Positions 9,901-17,716 of a stretch of 39,309 nt of DNA are shown here, piece after piece; within the stretch, counting starts at the first letter, position 1; every line of letters begins with the position of its first letter. The DNA comes from an uncultured Verrucomicrobiales bacterium (GTDB lineage: Bacteria; Verrucomicrobiota; Verrucomicrobiia; Verrucomicrobiales; Akkermansiaceae), in NCBI GenBank assembly GCA_937916505.1, contig CALFSW010000395.1:1-39309 (forward strand), in the 5' to 3' direction. The translations under genes were made by a program, and so were the position numbers. Under the pieces are notes generated by a model. That model saw nothing but the letters and a program-made list of their open reading frames with translations. It was not told the DNA's origin and ran no database searches.

Positions 9901-10328
9901 TGATCGATGGGGTGGGATCCGGCGGGGACGGGGTATTTTTTGGGATGAACAAAGGCCCAGTGTTTTTCGTGCTGCGCCCCTTCCTTGATCCAGCGCTTGA
10001 TGAGCTCGATTTCGGCCGGCTTCAGAGTTTTGTTGGCCTCGGGGGGAGGCATGATTTCGTCGCGATCTGTGGAAATGATCCGTGTGATAACTTCTCTCCA
10101 GTCCTGGTCGTCGGCGATATCGAGCCGAAGTCCGGCTTTGCGGAGGGACTTTCCTTTTTCATCCTTGGCATCATCGGGGCCATGGCATTTGAAGCAATTG
10201 GCAGAGAGGATGGGTCGGATCTGTTTTGAAAATGAGACCTTCTCTGAATTCCCGGCGGAGAGGCTGCCGGTGATCCCCAGAATGAGTAGAGAGAGGATTC
10301 GTTTTTTGAGTCGAAGGGAGAAGTGCAT
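6993..10328 (-). CDS. PSCyt1/DUF1549/DUF1553 cytochrome protein with discoidin-like insert (copy 2)
   Basis: Large secreted protein of 1111 aa. A signal peptide (about 1-25) is followed by a PSCyt1 domain with heme motif CFKCH (C45, C48, H49). A DUF1549 domain (about 130-350) contains a second CxxCH in [12 protein letters not shown] middle section of roughly 450 residues, absent from copy 1, comes next, and a DUF1553 domain with [13 protein letters not shown] and [18 protein letters not shown] closes the protein. The middle section has two similar segments with [10 protein letters not shown] and [10 protein letters not shown] signatures, each followed by a beta-rich IGRF/LGKF ending. This resembles F5/8-type discoidin-like carbohydrate-binding modules and suggests that the cytochrome protein binds a glycan. 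It heads a two-gene unit with the DUF1501 gene downstream. Confidence 0.92.
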   Translation of the reverse strand: MHFSLRLKKRILSLLILGITGSLSAGNSEKVSFSKQIRPILSANCFKCHGPDDAKDEKGKSLRKAGLRLDIADDQDWREVITRIISTDRDEIMPPPEANKTLKPAEIELIKRWIKEGAQHEKHWAFVHPKKYPVPAGSHPIDHLFKTPLAEAADPYALIRRVHLDLIGLPPSIEVADAFAANPTPEAYAKVVDNLLKSPRYGERWARRWLDLARYADTNGYEKDRDRSIWPYRDYVIKSLNADKPFDQFTIEQLAGDMLPNATPEQIIATGFHRNTMLNEEGGIDPLEFRYHAMVDRVATTGTTWLGLTTGCAQCHTHKYDPITHHDYFGLMAYFDNTLEPDYHIPDPALVERQKSNLAQAQKLLAELPSKWPSPTGKLTFTPQSLQKVTASAKVTLAESTAIISDSTAEQDTYTATFETKQKDLAALRLSVLAHDGKGPGHIKNGNFVLSEIEITAAPLDNSSPPKKLTLVRPTASIEQESFPIANAIDGKADTGWAIHDASKLQFQNQHADFQFTSPLNHPSGTRFTVKLVQNHGSQHTIGRFQISLASTPPSKEPSRDHLQKSYQAWLTKQKPNLTPWQPLTPSKAEANIPYPTLEEDGVVFVAGDISKHDIITLEFAPSPQPISSLRLEALPDDRLPAGGPGMTYYEGRKGDFFLSEFQVTTDKSLTFSGASETASGAQFGSGNATTSSAIDGDIQSGWSLKGHIGKKAIAVFNLSEPIPPNTAFRVTMHFGRHFASTLGKFRLSSSSDAKIQALDHQGSLEDFLLQAPELKSHADKIRDLQKPLKGSPTLVMQERPKGHTRPTHLRHRGEYTQAKEVVKPRLPSALFASGKALPKNRLELSRWLVSADNPLTARVVVNRHWAAFFGEGIVSTLDDFGMQGQLPTQPELLDHLAVTFIENGWSLKKLHRLIVTSKAYQQTSAIESGTSKQFSRQRLEAEIIRDSALHASSLLSEKMFGSPVRPPQPGGVTEIAYGSPKWNPSKGDDRFRRSIYTYQKRTAPFAMFTTFDAGSGEACLAKRDRSNTPLQALTLMNDPMFIEIAQNYGKLLAEAAGPTEQKITKAFRHLLTRPPTSDEIRLLSDFHKKHNSWPALTRALLSLDESVTKP

Positions 10329-10372
10329 TCTAAAACTGGGATACGGATGAACTGCTCAAAGTCTTCCGTAGC

Positions 10373-10425
10373 CCGGCTGATTTGCAATGACTCAAATCAC
10401 CGGTCGCCCGAAACATCGGGACCGG
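10373..10425. promoter_or_regulatory. Two overlapping, mutually exclusive hairpins
   Basis: In the 118-bp gap between the 776-aa gene and the 1111-aa gene, two strong inverted repeats share four bases. Hairpin A pairs CCGG (10373-10376) plus TGATTTG (10378-10384) with CAAATCA (10393-10399) plus CCGG (10400-10403), with one bulged C. Hairpin B pairs CCGGT plus CCCGA (10400-10404, 10407-10411) with TCGGG plus ACCGG (10416-10425), with a 4-base loop and a 2-base bulge. Both need CCGG at 10400-10403, so only one can form at a time. Neither is followed by a T-tract on either strand. The element could be a transcript-end structure, an attenuator-like switch for the downstream minus-strand gene, or a REP-like repeat. 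The flank CGTAGCCCGG (10367-10376) recurs at the 1526 palindrome. Confidence 0.45.
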
Positions 10426-10446
10426 CGAATTGACGACACTTTGGCC

Positions 10447-12777
10447 CTAATTATTCGTCACTTCCCGAATGCGATAGAATCGCTTGGGGTTTACGAGGAA
10501 ATCGAGGCCGTTTTCAGTATAGGTCGAGACATCGCCGGTCGCGGTGTAGTCGTCGATCTCATTGGCTGGCTGAAGATCCGGAGAAGGTCCGGCCTCAATG
10601 ACATAGTTTCTCCCGTTGACCGAGTTCCAGGTGAGCGTCACCGAACCAGCGTCGCGATCAACGGTGATACTGGTGATTGCGAGGCCGATGCCTCCGCCCC
10701 GGTTCACGATCTGAATCCCGTTAATGGAACCACGGTCGGCGGATCCGAAATCTCCGGCAGGTCCCATGACGAGATTGAGGTTCGGGCTGGTGAGGTTTGG
10801 AATGACAAGGAAGTTGCCGCTTTGGGTTCCGTCGCCTTCGGCGGTGACGGCCTGGTGATTGAAGGTGATTTCAGCGAGGATGTCGGTGTCGTTCTCGTGG
10901 GCGAGAAACTGCGGGAAGGCACTATTGGCTTCCGAGATGAGAACATCCTCGGTGCCACGGTCGTGATTGATGTAGAAGATGAGATCGTAACTCCCGTAGG
11001 GAATGTTGGAGATATCGATGGTGTTGGCCGCTCCCCCGTTGTTGGCGGAAATCCAGCCATTGAGAAGGGTGCCGTTGGCATCCAGACCAGGTCCGCCAAT
11101 GCTCCATTCTTCATCCAAGGCCCAATTCACGGAGGCTCCGTTGGGAGATCCCGAGTTGTCGTTCAGAGCGACACCGTCACCGGTGTTCGAGGGCAAATTG
11201 TTCCAATTGGTTTGAGGTGCCACGCCCGCCATGTCGGTATCGAGAAGGGTGGCATTGTCACGGCCAGCGCCAAAGTTGAGACCGATCGATCCGGCTTCGG
11301 CCAGGTTATCGCTGGGGTTCAGTGGATTGCGGCCGTTGTTGATTTCCCAGCCGTCGGAAAAGATGTCTCCATCCGAGTCCGGCGAGAGGGGATTGGTTCC
11401 GGTGTCTGTCTCACTGACAAAGATTTCGGAATTGGTTTCGTAGTCATCGCGGAGGGAATCTCCATCGGTGTCCGGATTGAGGGGATCGGTGCCGGTATCC
11501 GAGGTGCCGACGAAAATGCCGGTGCCTGATTCGATGCCATCGAGAAGGGTATCGTCGTCCGAGTCGTCATCCTGAGGATCAGTGCCACGGGTTTGTTCTT
11601 CGGAATTAATGGAGTTGTCCAAATCAGGGTCGCCGCTCGCTCCACTGTCCGGGTCGGTGGTTCCGTCGTCAAACGGGCTGAGGCCGGTGGCGATCTCCCA
11701 ATTGTCCAGGAGGGTGTCGTTGTCGGTATCCGCTTCGTTGGGGTTCGTCCCGGTCATGTTTTCGTCAACATAGACCCCACTGTTATTTTCAACGTTATCT
11801 TGAAGAGTGTCGCCATCGGTATCTTTTTTAAGAGGATCGGTGCCGGTCATGGTGGCATCGACATAGTTGCCATCACCGGTCTCCACGCCGTCGAGGAGCC
11901 CGTCGTTGTCGGTGTCTTCGTTGTTGGGGAAAGTCGTGAGGCTCTGTTCCTCGGCATTAGTGAGACCGTCATTGTCGGGGTCACCATCGGCTCCGTTGTC
12001 AGGATTACCGACCTCGTTGTTGTTGTTGGGATTGAGACCATTGTCGTTGGGATCAAGCCCATAGACCGCTTCCCAGTTGTCATCCAGGCCGTCACCATCG
12101 GCATCTCCGATGAGAACTTCCACGATTTGAATGCCGGTAATGGCACCCCGCTCCGCGGTTCCACCGGCGCCCGCGGGTTCGAGAATTAACTGGATGTCTT
12201 CACGGTTGAGATTGGTAAAACGGGCGTAGTTTCCCACCTGGGTCAAGTCACCATCGGCGGTGAGGGTTTGCTCGACGAAGGTCACCGTGCCGAGAATGTC
12301 GGTGTCATCCTCGTGAGCGAGGAAGGCCGGGAAGATCGAGTTGGCTTCACTGATCAGGACATCTTCGGTATCCCGGTCGTGGGCAAAATAAACGTAGATG
12401 TCGTAGAGATCGAAAGGAACCCCGGTAAGGGTGACCGTTGCGGGAGGATCGGTCACGTTGTTGGCGGAAATCCATCCGGTCAGGAGCGTTCCATTGGCGT
12501 CGGCAGCCGGGCCGGCAAAACTCCATTGTTCGTCGGTGGCCCAGGTGAGCTGGACCGCGGATGCGGTGCCGGTGGCATCATTGAGAGTGATGGGGCCGCC
12601 CGAGGGTCCATCCGCGTTGTTCCAGTTTGCCTGGGCAACGACGCCCGACGTGTCGGATGGGAGAAGTGAGGCGTTGGCTCGCCCGGAACCAAAGTTGATG
12701 CCAATGGGATCGGCGTAGGCAGTGGGCATCGCCGTGAGCGAGGCGAAGAGGAGTGTCTTTTTGAAGTGAGATTTCAT
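10447..12777 (-). CDS. Secreted protein with duplicated domain around a calcium-binding TSP3-like repeat region
   Basis: Protein of 776 aa with a signal peptide (MKSHFKKTLLFASLTAMPTAYA). Residues about 25-220 form a beta-rich domain beginning IGINFGSGR and ending GAITGIQIVE. About 225-490 is an acidic array of thrombospondin type 3-like calcium-binding repeats (DADGDGLDD, DTDNDGLLDG, DTDGDTLQD, DSDGDIFSDGWE). Residues about 495-690 are a second copy of the first domain, with matching landmarks (IGLNFGAGR, LLNGWISANN, DVLISEAN, SINGIQIV). A short C-terminal beta domain ends in RFYRIREV, a tail type often seen on Verrucomicrobiota secreted proteins. A surface or extracellular adhesin, carbohydrate-binding or structural role is likely but not shown. 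No catalytic motif is recognised. Confidence 0.88.
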   Translation of the reverse strand: MKSHFKKTLLFASLTAMPTAYADPIGINFGSGRANASLLPSDTSGVVAQANWNNADGPSGGPITLNDATGTASAVQLTWATDEQWSFAGPAADANGTLLTGWISANNVTDPPATVTLTGVPFDLYDIYVYFAHDRDTEDVLISEANSIFPAFLAHEDDTDILGTVTFVEQTLTADGDLTQVGNYARFTNLNREDIQLILEPAGAGGTAERGAITGIQIVEVLIGDADGDGLDDNWEAVYGLDPNDNGLNPNNNNEVGNPDNGADGDPDNDGLTNAEEQSLTTFPNNEDTDNDGLLDGVETGDGNYVDATMTGTDPLKKDTDGDTLQDNVENNSGVYVDENMTGTNPNEADTDNDTLLDNWEIATGLSPFDDGTTDPDSGASGDPDLDNSINSEEQTRGTDPQDDDSDDDTLLDGIESGTGIFVGTSDTGTDPLNPDTDGDSLRDDYETNSEIFVSETDTGTNPLSPDSDGDIFSDGWEINNGRNPLNPSDNLAEAGSIGLNFGAGRDNATLLDTDMAGVAPQTNWNNLPSNTGDGVALNDNSGSPNGASVNWALDEEWSIGGPGLDANGTLLNGWISANNGGAANTIDISNIPYGSYDLIFYINHDRGTEDVLISEANSAFPQFLAHENDTDILAEITFNHQAVTAEGDGTQSGNFLVIPNLTSPNLNLVMGPAGDFGSADRGSINGIQIVNRGGGIGLAITSITVDRDAGSVTLTWNSVNGRNYVIEAGPSPDLQPANEIDDYTATGDVSTYTENGLDFLVNPKRFYRIREVTNN

Positions 12778-12961
12778 GGGGCGGTGCTTGTGAATACTTT
12801 TAGAAAAAGAGGTGACTGTCTGAAACAGGGGGGTAGATGGAGGTAATCTCTTGATTCGCAGTTTTTTTGACCAAGAACATCACAGCAGGCCCCGGATTGA
12901 GAATCAAGGCTTGTAATGACGAAATGAGGGGGTATTCCTCAAAACCGATTGATTCCGACTT

Positions 12962-13723
12962 CTATTTTTTGAGAGGGAGAAGTTCAATGGACTTGAACTG
13001 AATCGGGGCAGTTTCAGCTTGAATGGAAATGTAGCCCTTCTTGAGCGGAGATCCGTTGTCGAGTTGGATATTGTCGTATTCGCAGACGACCTTGCCATCG
13101 GCGATGTGTTTGAACTTGTCACCGCGAACTTCGATTTCCACGGTGACCCACTGATCGCCATGAAAGGTGGGGCCGCCGGTCTGGATGACGTGGGCCTTGG
13201 TGAGTTTCCCTTTCCAATGGAGTTGGGTGCCGGGGGTGCAGATATTGAGGGTGCCGCGGTCGCCTTTGCCAAAGCCACCGAGGAGTTGGACTTCAACCGA
13301 AGCGGGGAAGTCCTGGTCTTTTTTCATGGTTTTGGGGTCCTGGCAGTGAAGCATGAAGCCATTGTTCCGGTTGGCCCAACCGGGACCGCCATTGACCTGC
13401 TTGCCGATGAAGCGGTAGGTGGAACGGATTTTATAATGGGAGTAAGGGGTTTTGTAAAAGAGGTGGCCAAACTCTCCGCTGAACTTCTCCCATTTGGAAT
13501 AATCGATGGTGAGGAGCCCGTCTTTGACCTGAAAGGTGTCCTTGTAATTCACACCGAGATCGGAGCCGGAGAATTTGGGGGTCCAGCCGGTGAGATCCTT
13601 GCCGTTGAAAAGAGAGACCCAGGCTTCCTTTTTATGAACCTTGGCCTCTGGTTTGGTTTCGGTGGTTTGTCCGAAAGAGACTCCGAGAGTGAGCACGGCG
13701 GCGAGGAATTGTGAGCGTTTCAT
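12962..13723 (-). CDS. DUF1080 (3-keto-disaccharide hydrolase-type) secreted protein
   Basis: Protein of 253 aa with a signal peptide (residues 1-18) and one DUF1080 domain, a concanavalin-like jelly-roll fold. Landmarks are LFNGKDLTGW at the start, GGPGWANRNNGFMLHC, SVEVQLLGG and the ending GYISIQAETAPIQFKSIEL. Some members of this family hydrolyse 3-keto-glycosides made by periplasmic oxidoreductases, and others are uncharacterised carbohydrate-binding proteins. Here only the family is certain. It lies on the minus strand between the large repeat protein and an EamA exporter, with about 50 bp separating it from the exporter's stop. The context of secreted carbohydrate-related proteins fits glycan catabolism. 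Confidence 0.92.
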   Translation of the reverse strand: MKRSQFLAAVLTLGVSFGQTTETKPEAKVHKKEAWVSLFNGKDLTGWTPKFSGSDLGVNYKDTFQVKDGLLTIDYSKWEKFSGEFGHLFYKTPYSHYKIRSTYRFIGKQVNGGPGWANRNNGFMLHCQDPKTMKKDQDFPASVEVQLLGGFGKGDRGTLNICTPGTQLHWKGKLTKAHVIQTGGPTFHGDQWVTVEIEVRGDKFKHIADGKVVCEYDNIQLDNGSPLKKGYISIQAETAPIQFKSIELLPLKK

Positions 13724-13775
13724 GATGAAGGGAAGTTAGTTGTCGGTGGGCGGAGATGCAATGGGGAAAGCAGAG

Positions 13776-14639
13776 TCATGGATGGGTAAGGGTGTATCGT
13801 CGCCTTACGATGGGATAAGCTGCGATGGTGACAACGATGATGGTGGCACCCAGATAGAAACCCGGATTGAGGTTTTTGTGCTCCTGAAGGATGAAGGCGG
13901 CCAGGAGGATGCCGTAGACTGGTTCAAGGTTGTTGGCAAAGTTGACGGTAAAGACGCTGAGGCGTTTGAGGAGTTCGATGTATTGCGAGAAAGCGATGAC
14001 GGTGCAGAAGACGGCGAGGACGATGAGCCAGAGCCAGTCGAGGGAGCGGGGCGGGAGGGGGACTTTTCCCTCTGAAATCAGGAGGAAGGTGAGAGCAAAG
14101 AGGCAGGCTCCGGCCATTTCGTAGAGAGTGATGACCAGGTGGTGGGCCTTGGTGATATGGAAGCTGTTGAAAATTGAAAAGGTGGCGGCGAGGAAAGCAG
14201 ATAGGATGGCGATGAGGAATCCGTGACTGTATTCCAATTCGCTCCGGTAAATGATGGCAACGCCGCCGACGATGATGGCACCAAAGATCAAGTCGATGGG
14301 ACGCAGGTGGCGTTCCTTGATCAGAAGGGGTTCGAGGAGCGCTGTCCAAAGAGAAAGGGTCGCCACGCCCACCATGCAGATGGAGACATTGGCGACTTTC
14401 ACTGCCAGAAAAAAAGTAATCCAGTGTGCTCCGATGACGAAGCCGGTGATGATGAAAACAAGGGCCTGCCTTGCGGAGGTTTTGCTCCGGGAGCGCAGCC
14501 AGATCAGGAGACACCCTGCCGCGATGGCGGTGCGGTAGGTCACGATGCCCAGCGCAGAAAGGTCGATCAGTTGACCGAGGACTGCGGTGAAGCCCCAGAG
14601 GATGACAATGATCTGGAGCTTCAGGTGGTCACGGGGCAT
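13776..14639 (-). CDS. EamA/DMT-family permease
   Basis: Integral membrane protein of 287 aa with about ten hydrophobic segments in two homologous halves (about 5-135 and 146-280). This is the architecture of drug/metabolite transporter (EamA) exporters. Typical features are an N-terminal ILWGFTAVLGQ helix, the SLWTALLEPLLIKERH junction near the end of the first half, and NLEPVYGILLAAFILQEHKNL near the end of the second. Substrates in this family range from amino acids to nucleotides and sugars and cannot be told from sequence. It starts 12 bp after the stop of the upstream PPC-like gene, so the two may be co-transcribed. Confidence 0.92.
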   Translation of the reverse strand: MPRDHLKLQIIVILWGFTAVLGQLIDLSALGIVTYRTAIAAGCLLIWLRSRSKTSARQALVFIITGFVIGAHWITFFLAVKVANVSICMVGVATLSLWTALLEPLLIKERHLRPIDLIFGAIIVGGVAIIYRSELEYSHGFLIAILSAFLAATFSIFNSFHITKAHHLVITLYEMAGACLFALTFLLISEGKVPLPPRSLDWLWLIVLAVFCTVIAFSQYIELLKRLSVFTVNFANNLEPVYGILLAAFILQEHKNLNPGFYLGATIIVVTIAAYPIVRRRYTLTHP

Positions 14640-14651
14640 GGGCGTGCGGCG

Positions 14652-16001
14652 TTATTCCGCTGGCGCGATCGTTACGATGCGCCAGAAGCCCCTTGCTCCG
14701 GGAGAGAAAACGAAATCCTGAACAGGACCATCTTCGGTCGCGGTGATGGGAATGGTATTCGTGACGGCCCAGGATCCTTCTTCGAGTGAATTTTCAGTGA
14801 ATTCGACGTTGTAGCTGGTATCTTCCTCACCTTCCCAAACAAGCTTGTAGGTGTTTTCAAATTCAGTGGGGAAGGACTCCAGGATGATGGGGTCGGGGTC
14901 GGTTTCGGTGGCATAGACGCGCATGTGGAATCCGGAGTCACTGCTTGTGGTGCCTGCGTTGTGCAGGGAGACACCAATTTCCACTTCTTCGCCGGCCAAA
15001 AGGTTGAGTCCGCTCACGGTGGCGTATTGGATTTCTTCTTCCGTGCCAAGCGTTCCCCCCGAGATTGTGAAGTTGGCCGCGATGGCGGTGGAATTGTAGA
15101 GCAGGGTTCCTCCCGTCACATTCATGCGGGTGACTTCCGTGCCATTGATATAGATTACGGCACCATCATCGAGAGCTCCCTCGAAACCGAGGCCTTGAAC
15201 TCCTTTTTCAGGAATAAAAGTGGTCCGGAAGTAGGTCACGGCCTGCCTCTGCCCGCTGGCAGGAGTGGTGAGAGTGGTCCCGCGATTGGGAACGGCGTTG
15301 ATTGTTCCGTATCCGAATGGAGAGGCCGAGGGCCCCAGGAATGCGGGGCCGTTGTAATCCGCGGCAGTGTGCCAAGTGGTATAAAAGTCAGTATCAGCGG
15401 TGGCGGGATTGGAGGCATTTGTTCCGCTGAGAGCCTGATAGTAGCTCCAGGATGCTCTGGTGGGGACAAGTTCGAGTCGAGGTGTGAGAGGGTCGCGGGA
15501 GGTGGAAAGAGTGAGATCAAAGGTGCCTTTTGAACCACTCTCTCCATCCACGGCAATATAGTAGGTTGTGCCTGCTTTCGCGTCCAAACTGAGGCGGACG
15601 TAGGCGACGAAGGGTTCTCCGTTTATTCCGAGGCTGCGGCTTGTGGCGGGAAGGGAGAATTTTTTGTAGCGTTTTGCAGGCTGCAGATCAGCAAGTGAGT
15701 CCCCGGTGTAAACCGCGAGGACGATATTCGAAAGGGGACCGGCTGCGCCGGGACGAGCGGCGATCTCAACGCGGCGTTTTTGATCGACGGTCAAAGCATA
15801 CCAAAATGAGGCACTGGCAGTGACTCCGGCATGGGCAGGCTCACCGTCTTCGGCCGTCGCGGTCGCATTGGTTCCAGCGACGGTCATCGTTGCCTGGGAA
15901 TTGAGGAAGTTGATGGGAGTCGCTTCGGCAAAATTATCGTTCGCCGTGAGGGCGAGGGGGGAGCCAAGGAGACTTGCGAGAAAGATGGATGGGGTTTTCA
16001 T
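14652..16001 (-). CDS. Secreted PPC-like beta-sandwich protein
   Basis: Protein of 449 aa from the chosen start. That start gives a clean signal peptide (MKTPSIFLASLLGSPLALTA), whereas a longer frame to 16079 has a non-signal N-terminus and runs into a poly-G tract. Residues about 21-165 resemble bacterial pre-peptidase C-terminal (PPC-like) domains: NDNFAEATPI, then GEPAHAGVTASASFWYALT and IVLAVYTGDSL. About 190-365 is a second beta-rich domain with APFGYG-like and DDGAVIYINGTEV motifs, typical of lectin-like modules in Verrucomicrobiota surface proteins. The C-terminus ends in ARGFWRIVT, similar in style to the RFYRI tail of the 776-aa protein. No catalytic site is recognised; an extracellular binding or structural function is likely. 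Confidence 0.85.
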   Translation of the reverse strand: MKTPSIFLASLLGSPLALTANDNFAEATPINFLNSQATMTVAGTNATATAEDGEPAHAGVTASASFWYALTVDQKRRVEIAARPGAAGPLSNIVLAVYTGDSLADLQPAKRYKKFSLPATSRSLGINGEPFVAYVRLSLDAKAGTTYYIAVDGESGSKGTFDLTLSTSRDPLTPRLELVPTRASWSYYQALSGTNASNPATADTDFYTTWHTAADYNGPAFLGPSASPFGYGTINAVPNRGTTLTTPASGQRQAVTYFRTTFIPEKGVQGLGFEGALDDGAVIYINGTEVTRMNVTGGTLLYNSTAIAANFTISGGTLGTEEEIQYATVSGLNLLAGEEVEIGVSLHNAGTTSSDSGFHMRVYATETDPDPIILESFPTEFENTYKLVWEGEEDTSYNVEFTENSLEEGSWAVTNTIPITATEDGPVQDFVFSPGARGFWRIVTIAPAE

Positions 16002-16124
16002 CGTCTGGTTTCGGTTTGTGTGTAGTGATGGCCCAAAAGCCGCCTTGCGAAAACTAGCTGAGTCGGAACCGGCGGTCAAGGGGGGGCGTTATGGGCTGCT
16101 TATTTCCCCCCCCGATTCCGGCAT

Positions 16125-16146
16125 CCCGCTATTAGCGGGCTTTTTT
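16125..16146 (+). terminator. Intrinsic-terminator-like hairpin
   Basis: A perfect 6-bp stem (CCCGCT 16125-16130, loop ATT, AGCGGG 16134-16139) is followed by C and six T residues on the plus strand. As read it would stop plus-strand transcription, although the genes on both sides run on the minus strand. It lies 9 bp beyond the psd stop. On the minus strand it is an A-tract followed by the stem and no T-tract, so its efficiency for psd is doubtful. It may block antisense transcription into psd. Confidence 0.4.
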
Positions 16147-16154
16147 CAAGTCCC

Positions 16155-17048
16155 TCAATGTCCTGCTTCGGTGCCGACTTTGGCGTAAAGCTCCCTGACA
16201 CGGCTGCTGGTTTCGAGCAAATCAGCGCTCAGAGTGACGGTGTCAGGCTCAAACATCAGGAGGGTCGAGGATCCGCCGAAGGCAAAGTATCCCTTCTCCT
16301 CACCTTTTCCCACCGTTTGTCCGGGGGTGAAGGTTTGGTGAATGGAACCCACGCAGGTGGCCCCGATTTCCATGCAGATAACCGTTCCGAAGTCTTCGGT
16401 GACCAACTCGGTGATGGTGCGTTTGTTCTCCCAGAGATAGGAGAGACGCTGCCTCAGGGCGAGAGGGGAGACAGAAAAGAGAGGCCCGTTGATCATGCGG
16501 GTTTCGCCGGGAGTTCCTGCGCAGGGGAAGTGGAAGCGGTGGTAGTCGACCGGGCAGAGACGTGAGAGGAGAAGGGGGCCGTTTTCGTATTTTTTGGCCA
16601 GTTGGGTGGAATTCAACAGTCCGGCGACGTCGAATTTCTGTCCTTTGACAAAAACCGAACTGATTTCGCTGGCCTTTGCGAAGCCGAGATGTCGACCATC
16701 GGCAGGCAGAACCACGGGGGCATCGGAGATGGGACGGGCGCCTGGTTTTAGTTTCCGGTAGAAAAAGTCGTTGAAGGAAATGAATTTTTCCGAACTCTTT
16801 TCGAAGTCTGCCGCATTCAATCCATAGGTCTCAAGAAATGGCGCGATTTTTTCGGTGGTTTTGGGGGAATCCATCTTTCTGCCATACCACTTTGAGAAGA
16901 AGGGGCGCTTCACGAAGCTATGCAGGGCAAGCTTTCCAAGGGGATTGCCATAGGCCCAGCGGAGGAAGCCTTCGCCGTAGACCTGTTCGGTTTCCTCCTG
17001 CCCTGTTTCGCGATTGAGATACTTGATTGGTTCCACGGGGAGGACCAT
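16155..17048 (-). CDS. psd: Phosphatidylserine decarboxylase
   Basis: Protein of 297 aa, full length for the shorter (type II) phosphatidylserine decarboxylases. It makes phosphatidylethanolamine from phosphatidylserine at the inner membrane. Visible active-site elements are the aspartate in LPADGRH, the histidines in CPVDYHRFHFPC, and the self-cleavage site GGSS (G258-G259-S260). In this family a backbone cleavage before the serine creates the pyruvoyl cofactor. The motif FNDFFYRKLKPGARP near residue 90 is a family signature. The start (ATG at 17048) is 62 bp from the divergent lipoprotein gene. No phosphatidylserine synthase gene is present in the window. Confidence 0.95.
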   Translation of the reverse strand: MVLPVEPIKYLNRETGQEETEQVYGEGFLRWAYGNPLGKLALHSFVKRPFFSKWYGRKMDSPKTTEKIAPFLETYGLNAADFEKSSEKFISFNDFFYRKLKPGARPISDAPVVLPADGRHLGFAKASEISSVFVKGQKFDVAGLLNSTQLAKKYENGPLLLSRLCPVDYHRFHFPCAGTPGETRMINGPLFSVSPLALRQRLSYLWENKRTITELVTEDFGTVICMEIGATCVGSIHQTFTPGQTVGKGEEKGYFAFGGSSTLLMFEPDTVTLSADLLETSSRVRELYAKVGTEAGH

Positions 17049-17110
17049 GGCTACGAATCAGGAATTTGAAATTTGAAATTTCACCTCTTGCAGCTACGTC
17101 TATTCCAGCC

Positions 17111-17713
17111 ATGCGAAACCTCGTCCTCCTTGCGACCGCTGCCACCTTGTTCGCAGGTTGCGGTGAACCCGAGAAATCCATCCACGTGACCGAGACGCGT
17201 CCGATCACTTTGCACGACCGGCATTATCCCGGGAATCTCAAGGACCGCCCACCTCTGGGTTGGAGACGTCTCCCGGGAACCCAATTTCGTCTCATCAACT
17301 ATGTGACGGGAAAAGATGACTCGGTTGAGGTCGTGATGGGAGAGACCCAGGGACAGGTTTTGGAGAATGCCAACCGTTGGTTGGGCCAGTTCGGGCTGAC
17401 ACCTCTGCAATCCGAGGAATTTTTGGGGAAGACCGAGATGCTCGGTCGGCCGGCCTTTATTGTTGAGGGCAAGGGAACCTACAATCCGGGAATGGGTCAG
17501 GGAGCGAAAGAGGGATACGCCATGATTGGCATCATCCGGCAGTCGAGCAGCAACATCATTACCCTGAAAATGACGGGGCCGGTCGAAGAGGTGGAAGCCC
17601 AACGAGAGGCTCTTTTTGAATACACGCGCAGCTTTACTCCCATCGAAGATCACTTCATCGAAACCCCGACAGGAGAGAAACCTGCCGAAACCTCCGGGAC
17701 CCCCGATTATTAA
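17111..17713 (+). CDS. Lipoprotein of the cytochrome c maturation operon
   Basis: Protein of 200 aa with a lipoprotein signal peptide: MRNLVLLATAATLFAGC, where LFAGC is a lipobox and C17 the lipidated residue. The frame opens further upstream, but only the ATG at 17111 places the signal peptide at the N-terminus. The mature part is a soluble domain with no motif I recognise. The stop is 3 bp before the resB start, so it is almost surely co-transcribed with resB and ccsA. A helper role in heme or apocytochrome handling is an inference from position. A weak promoter candidate (TTGAAA in the AT-rich repeat near 17070-17085) lies upstream. Confidence 0.85.
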   Translation: MRNLVLLATAATLFAGCGEPEKSIHVTETRPITLHDRHYPGNLKDRPPLGWRRLPGTQFRLINYVTGKDDSVEVVMGETQGQVLENANRWLGQFGLTPLQSEEFLGKTEMLGRPAFIVEGKGTYNPGMGQGAKEGYAMIGIIRQSSSNIITLKMTGPVEEVEAQREALFEYTRSFTPIEDHFIETPTGEKPAETSGTPDY

Positions 17714-17716
17714 GCC

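Noticed and set aside
10387-11529. 380-codon plus-strand frame across the calcium-binding repeat protein
   Set aside because: Low-complexity shadow of the Asp/Asn-rich minus-strand repeats, with no motif or signal.
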